Below are positions 17,352-26,281 of a DNA stretch of 64,000 bases, piece by piece. Position 1 is the first letter of the stretch; each line of letters begins with the position of its first letter. The translations under genes were made by a program, and so were the position numbers. This DNA comes from Leptolyngbya sp. Heron Island J (GTDB lineage: Bacteria; Cyanobacteriota; Cyanobacteriia; Phormidesmidales; Phormidesmidaceae): positions 1-64,000 of the forward strand of contig NZ_AWNH01000071.1 in NCBI RefSeq assembly GCF_000482245.1, written 5' to 3'. The notes under the pieces were generated by a model. It searched no databases and was not told the DNA's origin. It saw nothing but the letters and a program-made list of their open reading frames with translations.

Positions 17352-19787
17352 ATGAGGTTTGTTATGGCCTTTTTTCCCTCTTCGGTACAGCAAGTATTGC
17401 AACAACGAGTTTCGCAGCTATGGCAGCGCCGACGCCTGCCGCAGTTAGCCCAGCGTACCTGTGAGCTATATCTCGATGCTCAGGGACCCAGGGCTCAAAC
17501 CCACTGTCGAGAGATTTTGCAAACTCAGGTAAAGCTCGATTCTCAGAGCTTACAGCGATTTTTTCGCACAGAGATTGGTGAGTCACTGTTAGACAGACTC
17601 AGCCAGCTCATTGAGCTGCCCAATGATGCTGCAGGCCGTCACGCACTTGTTCAGCGCATTACCAAAGCGGACCAGCTGTCGATTATGAGTTTGCTATATC
17701 AGATTGCTGGTAATTTGCGGACCGATCGTCTGTTGGAGACAGCCCAGCAAATTGATCTGCTGCTCCAGACCACTGATCAGCTGTTGACTCTGCTTAAAAC
17801 ACTGATGTTGCAGGAATCCGTGGAACAGGAAGTACCTGCCGTTGATCCTCGGTTGCCGGGTCCCTGGGGGATACGCCAAAAAGTATTGCATTTACAGCGG
17901 CGCTCTCTACAGCCATTTCAGGTTTTTCTCTATGAACCTGTGGGCGATGTGGCCTGTCCTGTGCCCGTGGTGGTGATCTCCCATGGATTGGCAGCTAATC
18001 CCCAGGCCATGACTCACTATGCCAAGCATCTCGTTTCCCATGGTTATCTAGTGGCTGTTCCTCAACATCCAGGCAGCGACACCCATCAGGTGCAGAGCCT
18101 GCTGACGGGGAGTGTTGATGAGATTTTCTCACTACAGGAATTTTTTGCGCGTCCCCATGATGTCAGTGCTCTTTTAGATGAATTAGAACGTCGTAATGGC
18201 CGTGAGTATGATGGCCATCTAAATCTGACCGATGTAGGTATCCTGGGCGAATCATTTGGAGGCTATACAGCTTTAGCTTTAGCTGGTGCCACTATTGATT
18301 TTGAGGCTTTAGCTCAACGCTGCGAAAGCGTATCCGATAGTCTCAATGTGTCGTTGTTATTGCAGTGTCGAGCCCTGTCCCTATCGCCGACGGTTAAACC
18401 ACTTCAAGATCCTCGAATCAAAGCAATTTTTGCGGTTAATCCCATTGGCAGCGGTCTGTTTGGAGCCGAAGGGCTGGCCTCCGTCACAATTCCTACAGTG
18501 ATTGCCACTGGAAGTAGTGATAAAACTGCACCGATGGCGTTAGAGCCCTTGCAGATGTTCCCACAGCTGGCTAGTCAGGAACGATTTTTAGCTGTCATTC
18601 GCGGTAAATCCCATGTGCATGACCTGAGCAAATTGTTGTCTTCTTTGAAACTTGCTAATCAGAGCGATTTGCCCACCTTGAAGCTCTCGCCACCCATTAT
18701 TGATAGTTACCTTTGCGGATTAAGTATTCTATTTTTTAAGCAACATTTGCAGCAACCAGACACCGCCAGTCTAGCGCTGTCTGCCTATTCCCGTTCTATT
18801 AGCCAGGCACCTTACGATTTGCATCTTATTAGTGCTAAATCTGCTCCTGCTTTACAGCCTGTTCTCAATGATTTTCAGCAGCGTCTGGCCCAGCTCAAAT
18901 GGCAAACCATTACCGCCCAGTATCAAGATGGTCTATTTACAGCGGCTGATGGCTTAAGTCTCTACTACCAAAGCTGGTTACCGACATCGACTGTGAGGGC
19001 AACGGTGATTTTGCTGCATGGATTAGGGGGACACAGCGGCCTATTTCAAAATGTTGTCAAAGCCCTATTGCCTGAAGGGTACGCCCTTTACGGATATGAC
19101 CTTCGAGGACATGGACGCTCCCCAGGCCAGCGGGGTCATATTAATCGATGGTCAGAGTATCGCAATGATCTGGCTTATTTGATTGCTATGGTGCAACAAC
19201 AACATCCAACGGTTCCCTGTTTCTTAATATCCCATAGTTTAGGTAGCATTGTTGCCCTGGAATATGTGCTACACAGACAGATGAATCTAGGAGAATCCCA
19301 CAGTACACCCTATCCAAAAATAAACGGTATTGTCGTGGCATCGCCTCCCTTTGGGAACCATGCCACCACTGACTTGCGGTTAAAGATTGGCCAACTTTTA
19401 TCCTTGAGCTGGCCAAGATTTTCCATGTCCTTAGGATTAGGCCATATTCTGCCATCGCGAGATCGCTCGATTGTCTTGGCCTATGCCCATGATCCACTTA
19501 GACACCAGCGAGGCACGGCCCGATTGGCGACAGAGTTTATCAAAACAATCAAGTTTCTCCGTACTCATAAAACATATCTGACACTGCCGCTCCTTATCCT
19601 CCATGGTATGGCCGATAAAGTTGCTGATCCGAGCGTGAGCCAAGAGTTCTTTGAAGGGCTGCCCCAGAGGAATAAAACCTTTATCAGTTATGAAGGGGCC
19701 TACCATGAACTCTATAACGAAATTAATCAGACGGAGATTATGAAGGATATTAATAATTGGCTAGAAGATCATGTCAAAACAAATTAA
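17352..19787 (+). CDS. Double alpha/beta-hydrolase fusion (esterase plus monoglyceride-lipase-like)
   Basis: An 811-residue protein with two alpha/beta-hydrolase units. Residues ~1-140 are a helical region resembling the DUF1400 lead-in seen on cyanobacterial dienelactone/PAF-acetylhydrolase-like esterases. The first hydrolase has VVVISHGLAANPQAM and the nucleophile elbow GESFGG with Ser301. The second (about 530-805) resembles monoacylglycerol lipases: VILLHGLGGHSGLF, YDLRGHGRSPGQRGH, the elbow SHSLGS with Ser629 (the usual first Gly is Ser), Asp in HGMADKVADP and His in EGAYHELYNE. No signal peptide is evident. It lies upstream of four beta-oxidation genes on the same strand, so it may release fatty acids for them. 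TTG at 17346 and ATG at 17364 are alternative starts. Confidence 0.82.
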   Translation: MRFVMAFFPSSVQQVLQQRVSQLWQRRRLPQLAQRTCELYLDAQGPRAQTHCREILQTQVKLDSQSLQRFFRTEIGESLLDRLSQLIELPNDAAGRHALVQRITKADQLSIMSLLYQIAGNLRTDRLLETAQQIDLLLQTTDQLLTLLKTLMLQESVEQEVPAVDPRLPGPWGIRQKVLHLQRRSLQPFQVFLYEPVGDVACPVPVVVISHGLAANPQAMTHYAKHLVSHGYLVAVPQHPGSDTHQVQSLLTGSVDEIFSLQEFFARPHDVSALLDELERRNGREYDGHLNLTDVGILGESFGGYTALALAGATIDFEALAQRCESVSDSLNVSLLLQCRALSLSPTVKPLQDPRIKAIFAVNPIGSGLFGAEGLASVTIPTVIATGSSDKTAPMALEPLQMFPQLASQERFLAVIRGKSHVHDLSKLLSSLKLANQSDLPTLKLSPPIIDSYLCGLSILFFKQHLQQPDTASLALSAYSRSISQAPYDLHLISAKSAPALQPVLNDFQQRLAQLKWQTITAQYQDGLFTAADGLSLYYQSWLPTSTVRATVILLHGLGGHSGLFQNVVKALLPEGYALYGYDLRGHGRSPGQRGHINRWSEYRNDLAYLIAMVQQQHPTVPCFLISHSLGSIVALEYVLHRQMNLGESHSTPYPKINGIVVASPPFGNHATTDLRLKIGQLLSLSWPRFSMSLGLGHILPSRDRSIVLAYAHDPLRHQRGTARLATEFIKTIKFLRTHKTYLTLPLLILHGMADKVADPSVSQEFFEGLPQRNKTFISYEGAYHELYNEINQTEIMKDINNWLEDHVKTN

Positions 19788-20327
19788 TGTTGGATTTCAA
19801 TAACTATTAGATAAGGTCTTAATATTACAGCCATATTAAGACAACGCCTGTCTCATGGGCGATCCCACTATAATAGATGTATCGAAAGCTCAGCTAAACC
19901 AGCTAAGCTTACTTAAACAGCTTAGTTCACGAAAATCATATTGCTTAGTTAATTAGCTGAATGCTTGGCTTTAGGTTGCTATTTATCTGGTTACTTTTTC
20001 TTGTTATTAAATAGTTTACCTGAGTCATAGCCTGATGAGAAGTTACGACTTTAATCCCGTAAATGACTCCTATATTGGGTCTTTTTTCATGGATGTTTTT
20101 ATATAGAAAATGCCATTTGACATGCGGGTGAGGCTGAGACTGATTGATGAGCGCTCTGAGTAGATTACCTATGGCTGTAGCCAGTAGTGGGCCGATGGTT
20201 CTGCCTTTATCCACTCTTCTCTGTTCCAGACAGGACTGTAGGACTGCTTGAGTAATTGCTCTGGGGTGATATCGATGGGATTCTCCAATTTGTTGAGGCA
20301 GAGAGCTGTGGTGCTCTCTTTAGGTAA
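19788..20327. other. Intergenic stretch between hydrolase and acyl-CoA synthetase genes
   Basis: A 540-base gap, AT-rich at its left and centre. Short AGCTTA/AGCTAA words recur near 19888-19930. A short opposite-strand frame covers its right end and runs into the synthetase gene, but has no convincing start. It probably contains a promoter for the synthetase and downstream genes, but none could be pinned down. Confidence 0.35.
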
Positions 20328-22274
20328 ATGGTTGATCGATGCCCTCTGTGCTGTTTGTTGTATGTTGCGCCAGCAACTAAGGGAGCTGTCCAACTTCACT
20401 ACACCATTCCTGACTTATTGGATATGGGCTGTGCCTATGCTCCTATGCCTGTGCTACATCAGTGGACTGTCCATGGATGGAAAGCCTACACCTACAGTGA
20501 GTTTCGCACAGCTGCAGAAGAGCTGGCGCTGGGTCTGAATTCTGAAAGACTAACCTGGGCGAATGATGACCATGAGTTAGCGCGAATTGGCTTGCTGCTA
20601 GAGAGCGATATCCATTGGGCGTTAGTAGATATGGCAGGTGCGATCGCGCATCTAGTTACTGTGCCCATTGATAAGGGGCAGCCTGCAGATACTATCGGCT
20701 GGATAGTTGCCGATGCTGACCTGAAGGCCTTAGTTGTCTCTACCTGGAAAACGCTAAAGCGCTTTTATCATCAGGTACAGCAGGTCAAGCTGATAATTGT
20801 TGTCGAGGAGGCTTCACCGCCTGTCTGGGCATTATCACAGCCTGAAATTAAGACACTCACAGAGATTCGTCGTCAGGGACACCGGCTCTATTCGGCTGAG
20901 GCCATTCAAGCTTTGAGGCAGCAGCTTCATCCCGATGATTTAACCACCATTGTCTATAATCCCGATGCTAGCGGTCATGTCAAAGGGACGATGTTAAGTC
21001 ACCGCAGTCTGACCGGCAATATTTGGGCAGCGTTTAGCAGCATGCCAGGGCTGATGCCAGGCACACCGGAAGTCGCCCTATCGTTTTTACCCCTGAACCA
21101 TATTTTTGCTAGAGCCTTTCTCTACGGTCATTTTGGCTTTGGTCACCATATTTATTTCTCGTCGCCCAAACGGGTCTTCTCTCATTTGGCGACTGTTAAG
21201 CCGACTATTTTTATCACGGTGCCACGGCTGTTAGAAAAAGTCTATGAACGGGTTAATAGCCTGCGGCAACAGTCTCAGGGGCTCAAACAGTACTGGCTAA
21301 ACTGGGGGTGGCATCTGGCTCATCGCGCCGATCTTCGGCGCGATGGCTGGCGTCGTCTCCGACCCTGGTTACTTGGTCATAGCGTTTTTAACACGTTGCG
21401 TCGGGCCTTTGGGGGGAATATGCGCTATCTCCTGTGTGGTGGAGCGGCGTTGCGGTCGGAAATTATGACCTTTTTTAATGGCATTGGCATCCCGGTTAAG
21501 CAGGGCTATGGCCTGACGGAGACAAGCTCTGTCTTGACCTATACTCGCGATCGCTGGCTGCGCTCGGGGACGGTTGGGGTGCCCATCCCTGGTGTCGAAA
21601 TGCGGCTGGCGGCTGATGGTGAAGTTCTGGCGCACAGCCCTTACACAATGACAGGGTATCACCATGATCCAGAGGCTACCGATGCCGTAATTGACGCCGA
21701 TGGCTGGTTCCATACCGGGGACTTAGGGGAATTTTCGGTGGATGGGCTGCTGACGCTCCACGGCTGTAAGAAGGAGTTATTTAAGCTGTCCACGGGCAAG
21801 TATGTCGCTCCTGCCGCCATTGAGGCACAGTTAGAAAAGTCACCCTTCGTAAAACGTGCCTTGCTGGTGGGGCCAGGGCAGAAGTTTTGTGGCGTGTTAA
21901 TGGTGCCTGAGGTGAGAACGCTAAAGCAGTCTCTGCAGTCTCAAGGTGACAGTTGGGCTAGTCGGGAGCTGCCGTTAGAGGAGTTGTCGGATGCTGGAGG
22001 GGGGGCTGATGTAGTGCGATCGCACTATCAAACCCTCATCGATCAGATCAACAGTCAATTGCCAAGCTGGTCAACCATTAAGCGGTTTGCTTTGGTCAAT
22101 GAAAAAGCAGGCACCAGCCGTCAGCAGCGTTATCAGCTTTACGCTCAGGAGGTTGAATCCCTTTATCAAGAGGCTGAGCCAGGCAGGCAGGTGCGGCCCA
22201 GCAGGTTTTCTCGTTTGTACCAGCGGTGGAGGCGTTGGGGTAACTGGTACCGCCATGACCAGCGGATGGCTTGA
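20328..22274 (+). CDS. Long-chain acyl-CoA synthetase (AMP-forming), altered ATP loop
   Basis: A 648-residue ANL-superfamily enzyme of the long-chain acyl-CoA synthetase branch, expected to activate fatty acids with ATP and CoA. Family features: TIPDLLD and WTVHGWKAYTYSEF near the start, LSFLPLNHIFARAF, TVPRLLEKVYERV, GYGLTETSSV, DGWFHTGDLGEFS and the late lysine region STGKYVAPAAIE. The P-loop, normally YTSGTTGxPKG, reads YNPDASGHVKG (residues 210-220), which loses the TSGTT core while keeping the final Lys-Gly. Activity is therefore uncertain; acyl-ACP synthetase or a non-catalytic role are alternatives. The exact start is uncertain. It is followed after 99 bases by the FadN-type gene. Confidence 0.85.
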   Translation: MVDRCPLCCLLYVAPATKGAVQLHYTIPDLLDMGCAYAPMPVLHQWTVHGWKAYTYSEFRTAAEELALGLNSERLTWANDDHELARIGLLLESDIHWALVDMAGAIAHLVTVPIDKGQPADTIGWIVADADLKALVVSTWKTLKRFYHQVQQVKLIIVVEEASPPVWALSQPEIKTLTEIRRQGHRLYSAEAIQALRQQLHPDDLTTIVYNPDASGHVKGTMLSHRSLTGNIWAAFSSMPGLMPGTPEVALSFLPLNHIFARAFLYGHFGFGHHIYFSSPKRVFSHLATVKPTIFITVPRLLEKVYERVNSLRQQSQGLKQYWLNWGWHLAHRADLRRDGWRRLRPWLLGHSVFNTLRRAFGGNMRYLLCGGAALRSEIMTFFNGIGIPVKQGYGLTETSSVLTYTRDRWLRSGTVGVPIPGVEMRLAADGEVLAHSPYTMTGYHHDPEATDAVIDADGWFHTGDLGEFSVDGLLTLHGCKKELFKLSTGKYVAPAAIEAQLEKSPFVKRALLVGPGQKFCGVLMVPEVRTLKQSLQSQGDSWASRELPLEELSDAGGGADVVRSHYQTLIDQINSQLPSWSTIKRFALVNEKAGTSRQQRYQLYAQEVESLYQEAEPGRQVRPSRFSRLYQRWRRWGNWYRHDQRMA

Positions 22275-22283
22275 TTTGGTCTT

Positions 22284-22310
22284 GTTGGGTTGTGTGAGGC
22301 CTAACCCAAC
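22284..22310. repeat. Short palindrome upstream of fadN
   Basis: GTTGGGTT and AACCCAAC form a perfect 8-bp stem with an 11-base loop, a form very common between cyanobacterial genes. Its right half, AACCCAACCTA, recurs at 24919 before fadA, and a variant occurs at 33827-33852. It begins 9 bases after the synthetase stop codon and may act as an RNA hairpin. Confidence 0.6.
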
Positions 22311-22373
22311 CTAGGTTCTGTTTTTTGTGGGCGAGGCCCACCCCATATTTACCTTCTTTTGAGGAGATCCACC

Positions 22374-24746
22374 ATGACTTTTCTTCCTTTCAAAACGGCT
22401 GCTGTGCTAGGGGCTGGCATTATGGGTACTCAGATTGCCGCTCATTTGGCTAATGCAGGGCTACAGGTGTTGTTGATGGATTTGCCTGCTCCTGAGGGTA
22501 ACAAAAATGCAGTGGTAGAAGGTGCCTTTAAGAAGGCAAAAAAGCTATCACCGCCCATATTGTTCACGCCTGATGCTGGGCATCGGATTGAGCTAGGTAA
22601 CTATCATGAACACTTTGCTCGTCTAAGTCAGGTGGATTGGATCATTGAGGCTGTGGTTGAGCGGTTGGATATTAAGCAACAGCTGATGGCTCGACTAGAG
22701 CAGGTAGTGCGTTCAGATGCTGTAATTTCCACCAATACCAGCGGTTTACCTATTGCACAGATCGCAGAGGGACGTGCCTTAGACTTTCGGCAGCGGTTTT
22801 TAGGAACTCACTTCTTTAACCCGCCTCGCTACTTAAAATTGTTGGAGCTAATTCCCACAGAAGATACTGATCCAAAAGTTGTACAACTGATAGAGTGGTT
22901 TGGTCGTAGCTATCTCGGCAAAGGGGTTGTTGTTGCCAAAGATACTCCCAACTTTATTGCCAATCGCATTGGTTTGTTTTCAACCTTTCTCGGTATCCAT
23001 GCCCTGACTGACGAGGGGTACTCTATTGAAGAGGTGGATACATTGACAGGCACATTAGTAGGGCGGCCAAAATCGGCCACGTTTAGAACAGCAGACCTGG
23101 TGGGTCTAGACACTCTGCTCCATGTGGCTGAGAATATTTATCCAGCCATTCCCCACGATGAGCAAAAGGAAATGTTTAAACTACCGTCTTTGCTAAAGAC
23201 TTTAGTGAAGACCGGCTCACGGGGAGCTAAGTCGGGACAAGGATTTTATAAAAAGGTAGGTAAAGAGATTCTCTCGGTGAATCCCAAAACCTTTACTTAT
23301 GAACTGCCACGCCAATCTGATTTACCTGAGCTGGAAACGGTTACCCCCATATCTCAACTTATCGATCGAGTCAGGGCGCTCTACGCCTTGCCTGACCGGG
23401 CGGGCGATTTTTTCCGAAAACACACGATCGCCCTATTGAGCTACAGCGCCTGTCGGCTACCAGAAATTGCCGATAGCCCTGTGGATGTTGACCGGGCGAT
23501 GCGCTGGGGGTTTGGCTGGCAGCTAGGTCCGTTTGAACTATGGGATGCCATTGGGTTTCACAAAATACTCTACGACATGCAGGCGGTCAATTTGCAGGTG
23601 CCGGAGTGGGTTAGCGAAATGGCCGCTACAGGTGAAGGGCACTTTTATCGCAGTCCCCACGGTGTTCCCAGTAATTTGCTGATGGCCAATGCCGTGCTGG
23701 GGCCGATGGGGGCACAATCGGTGACACAGCCTGCGGATGAGCTGCATCTACCGCTGATTAAAACTGCAAAGAGTAAGGTGTGGGAGAACCCAGAAGCGGC
23801 TTTGTTTGATATGGGTGATGGGGTTGTGCTCTACGAGTTTCGCTCTAAAGGGAATACCCTGAGCACGGCTGTTGTCGATGGGTTGCAGACGGTCTTAGAT
23901 TTGTTGGCTCAAGACGATCGCTACCGCGGGTTGGTCATTGGTAACAACAGTGCTCATTTCTGCGGTGGTGCCAACCTGGTAGAAATGGCGACGGCTGCCC
24001 AGACAGGTAACTGGCAGATGATTGCTGATTTGTTGGTCAAATTTCAGACGCTGCTGCAGCGCGTGCGATACTTTCATAAGCCAATTGTGGCAGCTGTGCA
24101 GGGACGGGCCTTGGGGGGTGGCTGCGAGCTGGTGATGGCCTGTCCCCACGTGGTGGCAGCAGCTGAGAGCTATATCGGCCTGGTGGAACTGAGTGTGGGG
24201 CTAATCCCCGGTGCGACGGGCACAACACGCATGGCTAAATGGGCGTCCCAGCAGGCTGTTAGTGGATCTGTTCAACACATTCAGCCTTTTTTGAACCACG
24301 TGTTTAAGACGGTGGCCACGGCAACTGTGGCAGGCAGTGCCTATGAGGCAATTACACTGGGCTTTTTGCCAGCCAACACTCACATTGTGATGAACAATGA
24401 CCAGCGTCTTTATATCGCTAAAGAAAAGGTGCTGTGTCTGGACCGGGCAGGGTATCGTCCTCCTGTTCATGACAGTTTCTGGGTGTTGGGTCAGCAGGGA
24501 CGGGCTGTGCTTGATCACATGGCCTACACCATGCAGCAGGGCGGTTTTGCCAGTGACTATGATCGGTTCCTGGCGGGACAGCTGGCCTATGTGATGACGG
24601 GAGGGCAGTTGACGGCCCCGGCCCGAGTGTCTGAGGAGTATTTATTGGGGCTGGAGCAGGAGGTCTTTTTGCCGTTGTTGCAACAGAAAAAGACACAGGA
24701 AAGGATTGTGCATTTGTTGAAAACGAAGAAACCGTTGCGTAATTGA
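22374..24746 (+). CDS. fadN: 3-hydroxyacyl-CoA dehydrogenase/enoyl-CoA hydratase, FadN type
   Basis: A 790-residue bifunctional enzyme for the hydration and second oxidation steps of beta-oxidation. The dehydrogenase comes first: NAD site GAGIMGTQIAAHLANAG, NTSGLPI, catalytic-His segment GTHFFNPPRYLKLLELIP, and DTPNFIANRIG. The crotonase domain is C-terminal, with GRALGGGCE and GLVELSVGLIPG supplying the two expected catalytic glutamates. This order, and the length, match Bacillus FadN (about 789 residues) and are opposite to E. coli FadB/FadJ. The start is the ATG at 22374 with GAGGAG seven bases upstream. Next on the same strand are fadA and fadE, the same gene order as the Bacillus fadNAE operon. 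Confidence 0.93.
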   Translation: MTFLPFKTAAVLGAGIMGTQIAAHLANAGLQVLLMDLPAPEGNKNAVVEGAFKKAKKLSPPILFTPDAGHRIELGNYHEHFARLSQVDWIIEAVVERLDIKQQLMARLEQVVRSDAVISTNTSGLPIAQIAEGRALDFRQRFLGTHFFNPPRYLKLLELIPTEDTDPKVVQLIEWFGRSYLGKGVVVAKDTPNFIANRIGLFSTFLGIHALTDEGYSIEEVDTLTGTLVGRPKSATFRTADLVGLDTLLHVAENIYPAIPHDEQKEMFKLPSLLKTLVKTGSRGAKSGQGFYKKVGKEILSVNPKTFTYELPRQSDLPELETVTPISQLIDRVRALYALPDRAGDFFRKHTIALLSYSACRLPEIADSPVDVDRAMRWGFGWQLGPFELWDAIGFHKILYDMQAVNLQVPEWVSEMAATGEGHFYRSPHGVPSNLLMANAVLGPMGAQSVTQPADELHLPLIKTAKSKVWENPEAALFDMGDGVVLYEFRSKGNTLSTAVVDGLQTVLDLLAQDDRYRGLVIGNNSAHFCGGANLVEMATAAQTGNWQMIADLLVKFQTLLQRVRYFHKPIVAAVQGRALGGGCELVMACPHVVAAAESYIGLVELSVGLIPGATGTTRMAKWASQQAVSGSVQHIQPFLNHVFKTVATATVAGSAYEAITLGFLPANTHIVMNNDQRLYIAKEKVLCLDRAGYRPPVHDSFWVLGQQGRAVLDHMAYTMQQGGFASDYDRFLAGQLAYVMTGGQLTAPARVSEEYLLGLEQEVFLPLLQQKKTQERIVHLLKTKKPLRN

Positions 24747-24918
24747 TGATTTGAAGGTGTTTTTTGGGGCGGCTGGATTGTTTGTTGTTGCTTTGAGATT
24801 GATTGGAGATTGATTGGGGATTGATCCAGACTGTTGGATTTTGTGATTTTGGTTTGGTTGAGAATTTGTCGGAGTTTTGTGGTTTTGATTAGTTGGAGGG
24901 TGTTTGGTTTTGTGGCTC
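24747..24918 (+). other. Cytosine-poor G/T-rich spacer between fadN and fadA
   Basis: The + strand is almost devoid of C (fewer than ten in about 170 bases) and is built from G and T, with repeated GATTGATTGG units around 24796-24823. It contains no credible gene. The skew is unlike the coding DNA on either side. Confidence 0.5.
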
Positions 24919-24952
24919 AACCCAACCTACGTTTCATTTTTTGGAGAACATT

Positions 24953-26134
24953 ATGCAAGACACTTATATTGTTGCGAGTGTGCGGACGGCGGTTGGGAAG
25001 GCTCCGCGCGGGGCTCTTCGTCATATGCGACCGGATGATATGGCGGCAGCGGTGGTGCGTGGTGCGATCGCAAAACTCCCGACTCTATCCCCAGACCACA
25101 TCGAGGATGTGATCATGGGCTGTGCCATGCCTGAGGCAGAACAGGGGTATAACCTGGGCCGGGTAGTTGCCCATCGGGCTGGTCTGCCACCTGCTGTACC
25201 GGGGATGACGGTCAATCGGCTGTGTTCGTCGGGTTTGCAAACCATTGCCATGGCTCACCAGGCGATTAGTCTGGGGCAGGCGGATGTCATGGTGGCGGGG
25301 GGAGCGGAGTCCATGAGCCTGATTCCCATGGGGGGAGATCGTTGGAGTCCTAATCCGGTCATGATGGCTGAAACGCCTCAGGTTTATGTGTCGATGGGGC
25401 TGACGGCTGAAAATGTGGCGCAGCAGTTTGAGATTTCGCGCTCAGATCAGGATGCTTTTGCTTTGCGATCGCACCACAATGCCCTCAATGCGATCAAATC
25501 TGGTCGCTTCAATGACGAAATTATGCCCCTAACCGTGACGGAAACGGTTTACAAAGACGGCGATGTCCACACCGATGAGACCCAATTTGCCATTGATGAA
25601 GGCCCCAGGACCGACACTAGCCTGGAAGCGCTAGCAGCCTTACCGCCTGTTTTCCGTCGTGGTGGTAGCGTCACAGCCGGTAACTCCTCCCAGATGTCGG
25701 ACGGAGCAGCCGCGACCATTCTGATGAGCGCCGCCAAAGTGCAGGAGCTAAATCTGACTCCCATGGCCCGGTTGCTAGGGTTTGCGGTGGCTGGTGTACC
25801 GCCTCAAATTATGGGCATTGGCCCGGTGGAAGCAGTACCCAAAGTGCTAGAGCAGGTCGGCCTCAGTCTGAAGGATATTGGCCTGATCGAGTTAAACGAA
25901 GCCTTTGCTTCCCAGTGCCTGGCGGTAATTCGGAAGTTGGGTTTGAACCAGGACATCATCAATGTGAATGGAGGTGCGATCGCACTGGGCCATCCCCTCG
26001 GCTGCAGTGGTGCGAAACTAACAGCAACATTGCTCCATGAAATGAAACGCCGCCAGATCCGTTACGGTATGGTCACCATGTGCGTTGGGGGTGGTATGGG
26101 GGCTGCCGGTGTGTTTGAAAATTTGTTGCTCTAA
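24953..26134 (+). CDS. fadA: Acetyl-CoA acyltransferase (3-ketoacyl-CoA thiolase)
   Basis: Thiolase that cleaves 3-ketoacyl-CoA with CoA to give acetyl-CoA and a shortened acyl-CoA, the last step of beta-oxidation. At 393 residues it has the normal length. The nucleophile Cys91 is in NRLCSSGLQ, His347 in [11 protein letters not shown] and the second catalytic Cys377 in [10 protein letters not shown]. Degradative thiolases share this set with biosynthetic ones; the neighbours FadN and FadE point to degradation. The start at 24953 follows TTGGAGAA; an upstream in-frame start at 24893 would add 20 residues from the G/T-rich spacer and is rejected. The gene contains several HIP1 sites. Confidence 0.94.
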   Translation: MQDTYIVASVRTAVGKAPRGALRHMRPDDMAAAVVRGAIAKLPTLSPDHIEDVIMGCAMPEAEQGYNLGRVVAHRAGLPPAVPGMTVNRLCSSGLQTIAMAHQAISLGQADVMVAGGAESMSLIPMGGDRWSPNPVMMAETPQVYVSMGLTAENVAQQFEISRSDQDAFALRSHHNALNAIKSGRFNDEIMPLTVTETVYKDGDVHTDETQFAIDEGPRTDTSLEALAALPPVFRRGGSVTAGNSSQMSDGAAATILMSAAKVQELNLTPMARLLGFAVAGVPPQIMGIGPVEAVPKVLEQVGLSLKDIGLIELNEAFASQCLAVIRKLGLNQDIINVNGGAIALGHPLGCSGAKLTATLLHEMKRRQIRYGMVTMCVGGGMGAAGVFENLLL

Positions 26135-26234
26135 TTCATAGAGAGTGACAAAACAAGATTAGGCTTAAGAAGCATAGGGTGATGTTTGTTACCAATAGTG
26201 CTTAAACAAAATTACAGATTCTTCTTCATGGCGC

Positions 26235-26264
26235 TGTAGGGGCATTCCATGGAACGCCCCTACA
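26235..26264. repeat. 30-bp palindrome in the fadE leader
   Basis: A near-perfect palindrome centred on CCATGG, with arms TGTAGGGGC and the matching GCCCCTACA side and one mismatch. Sequences of this form are frequent intergenic elements in cyanobacteria. It ends 17 bases before the fadE start codon, so as RNA it could affect translation of fadE. Confidence 0.65.
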
Positions 26265-26281
26265 AGTCGGGGTAAATAATT

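Noticed and set aside
20169-20399. Minus-strand open frame overlapping the acyl-CoA synthetase start
   Set aside because: Its only ATG lies inside the synthetase coding region on the other strand, it has no ribosome site and no recognisable domain.
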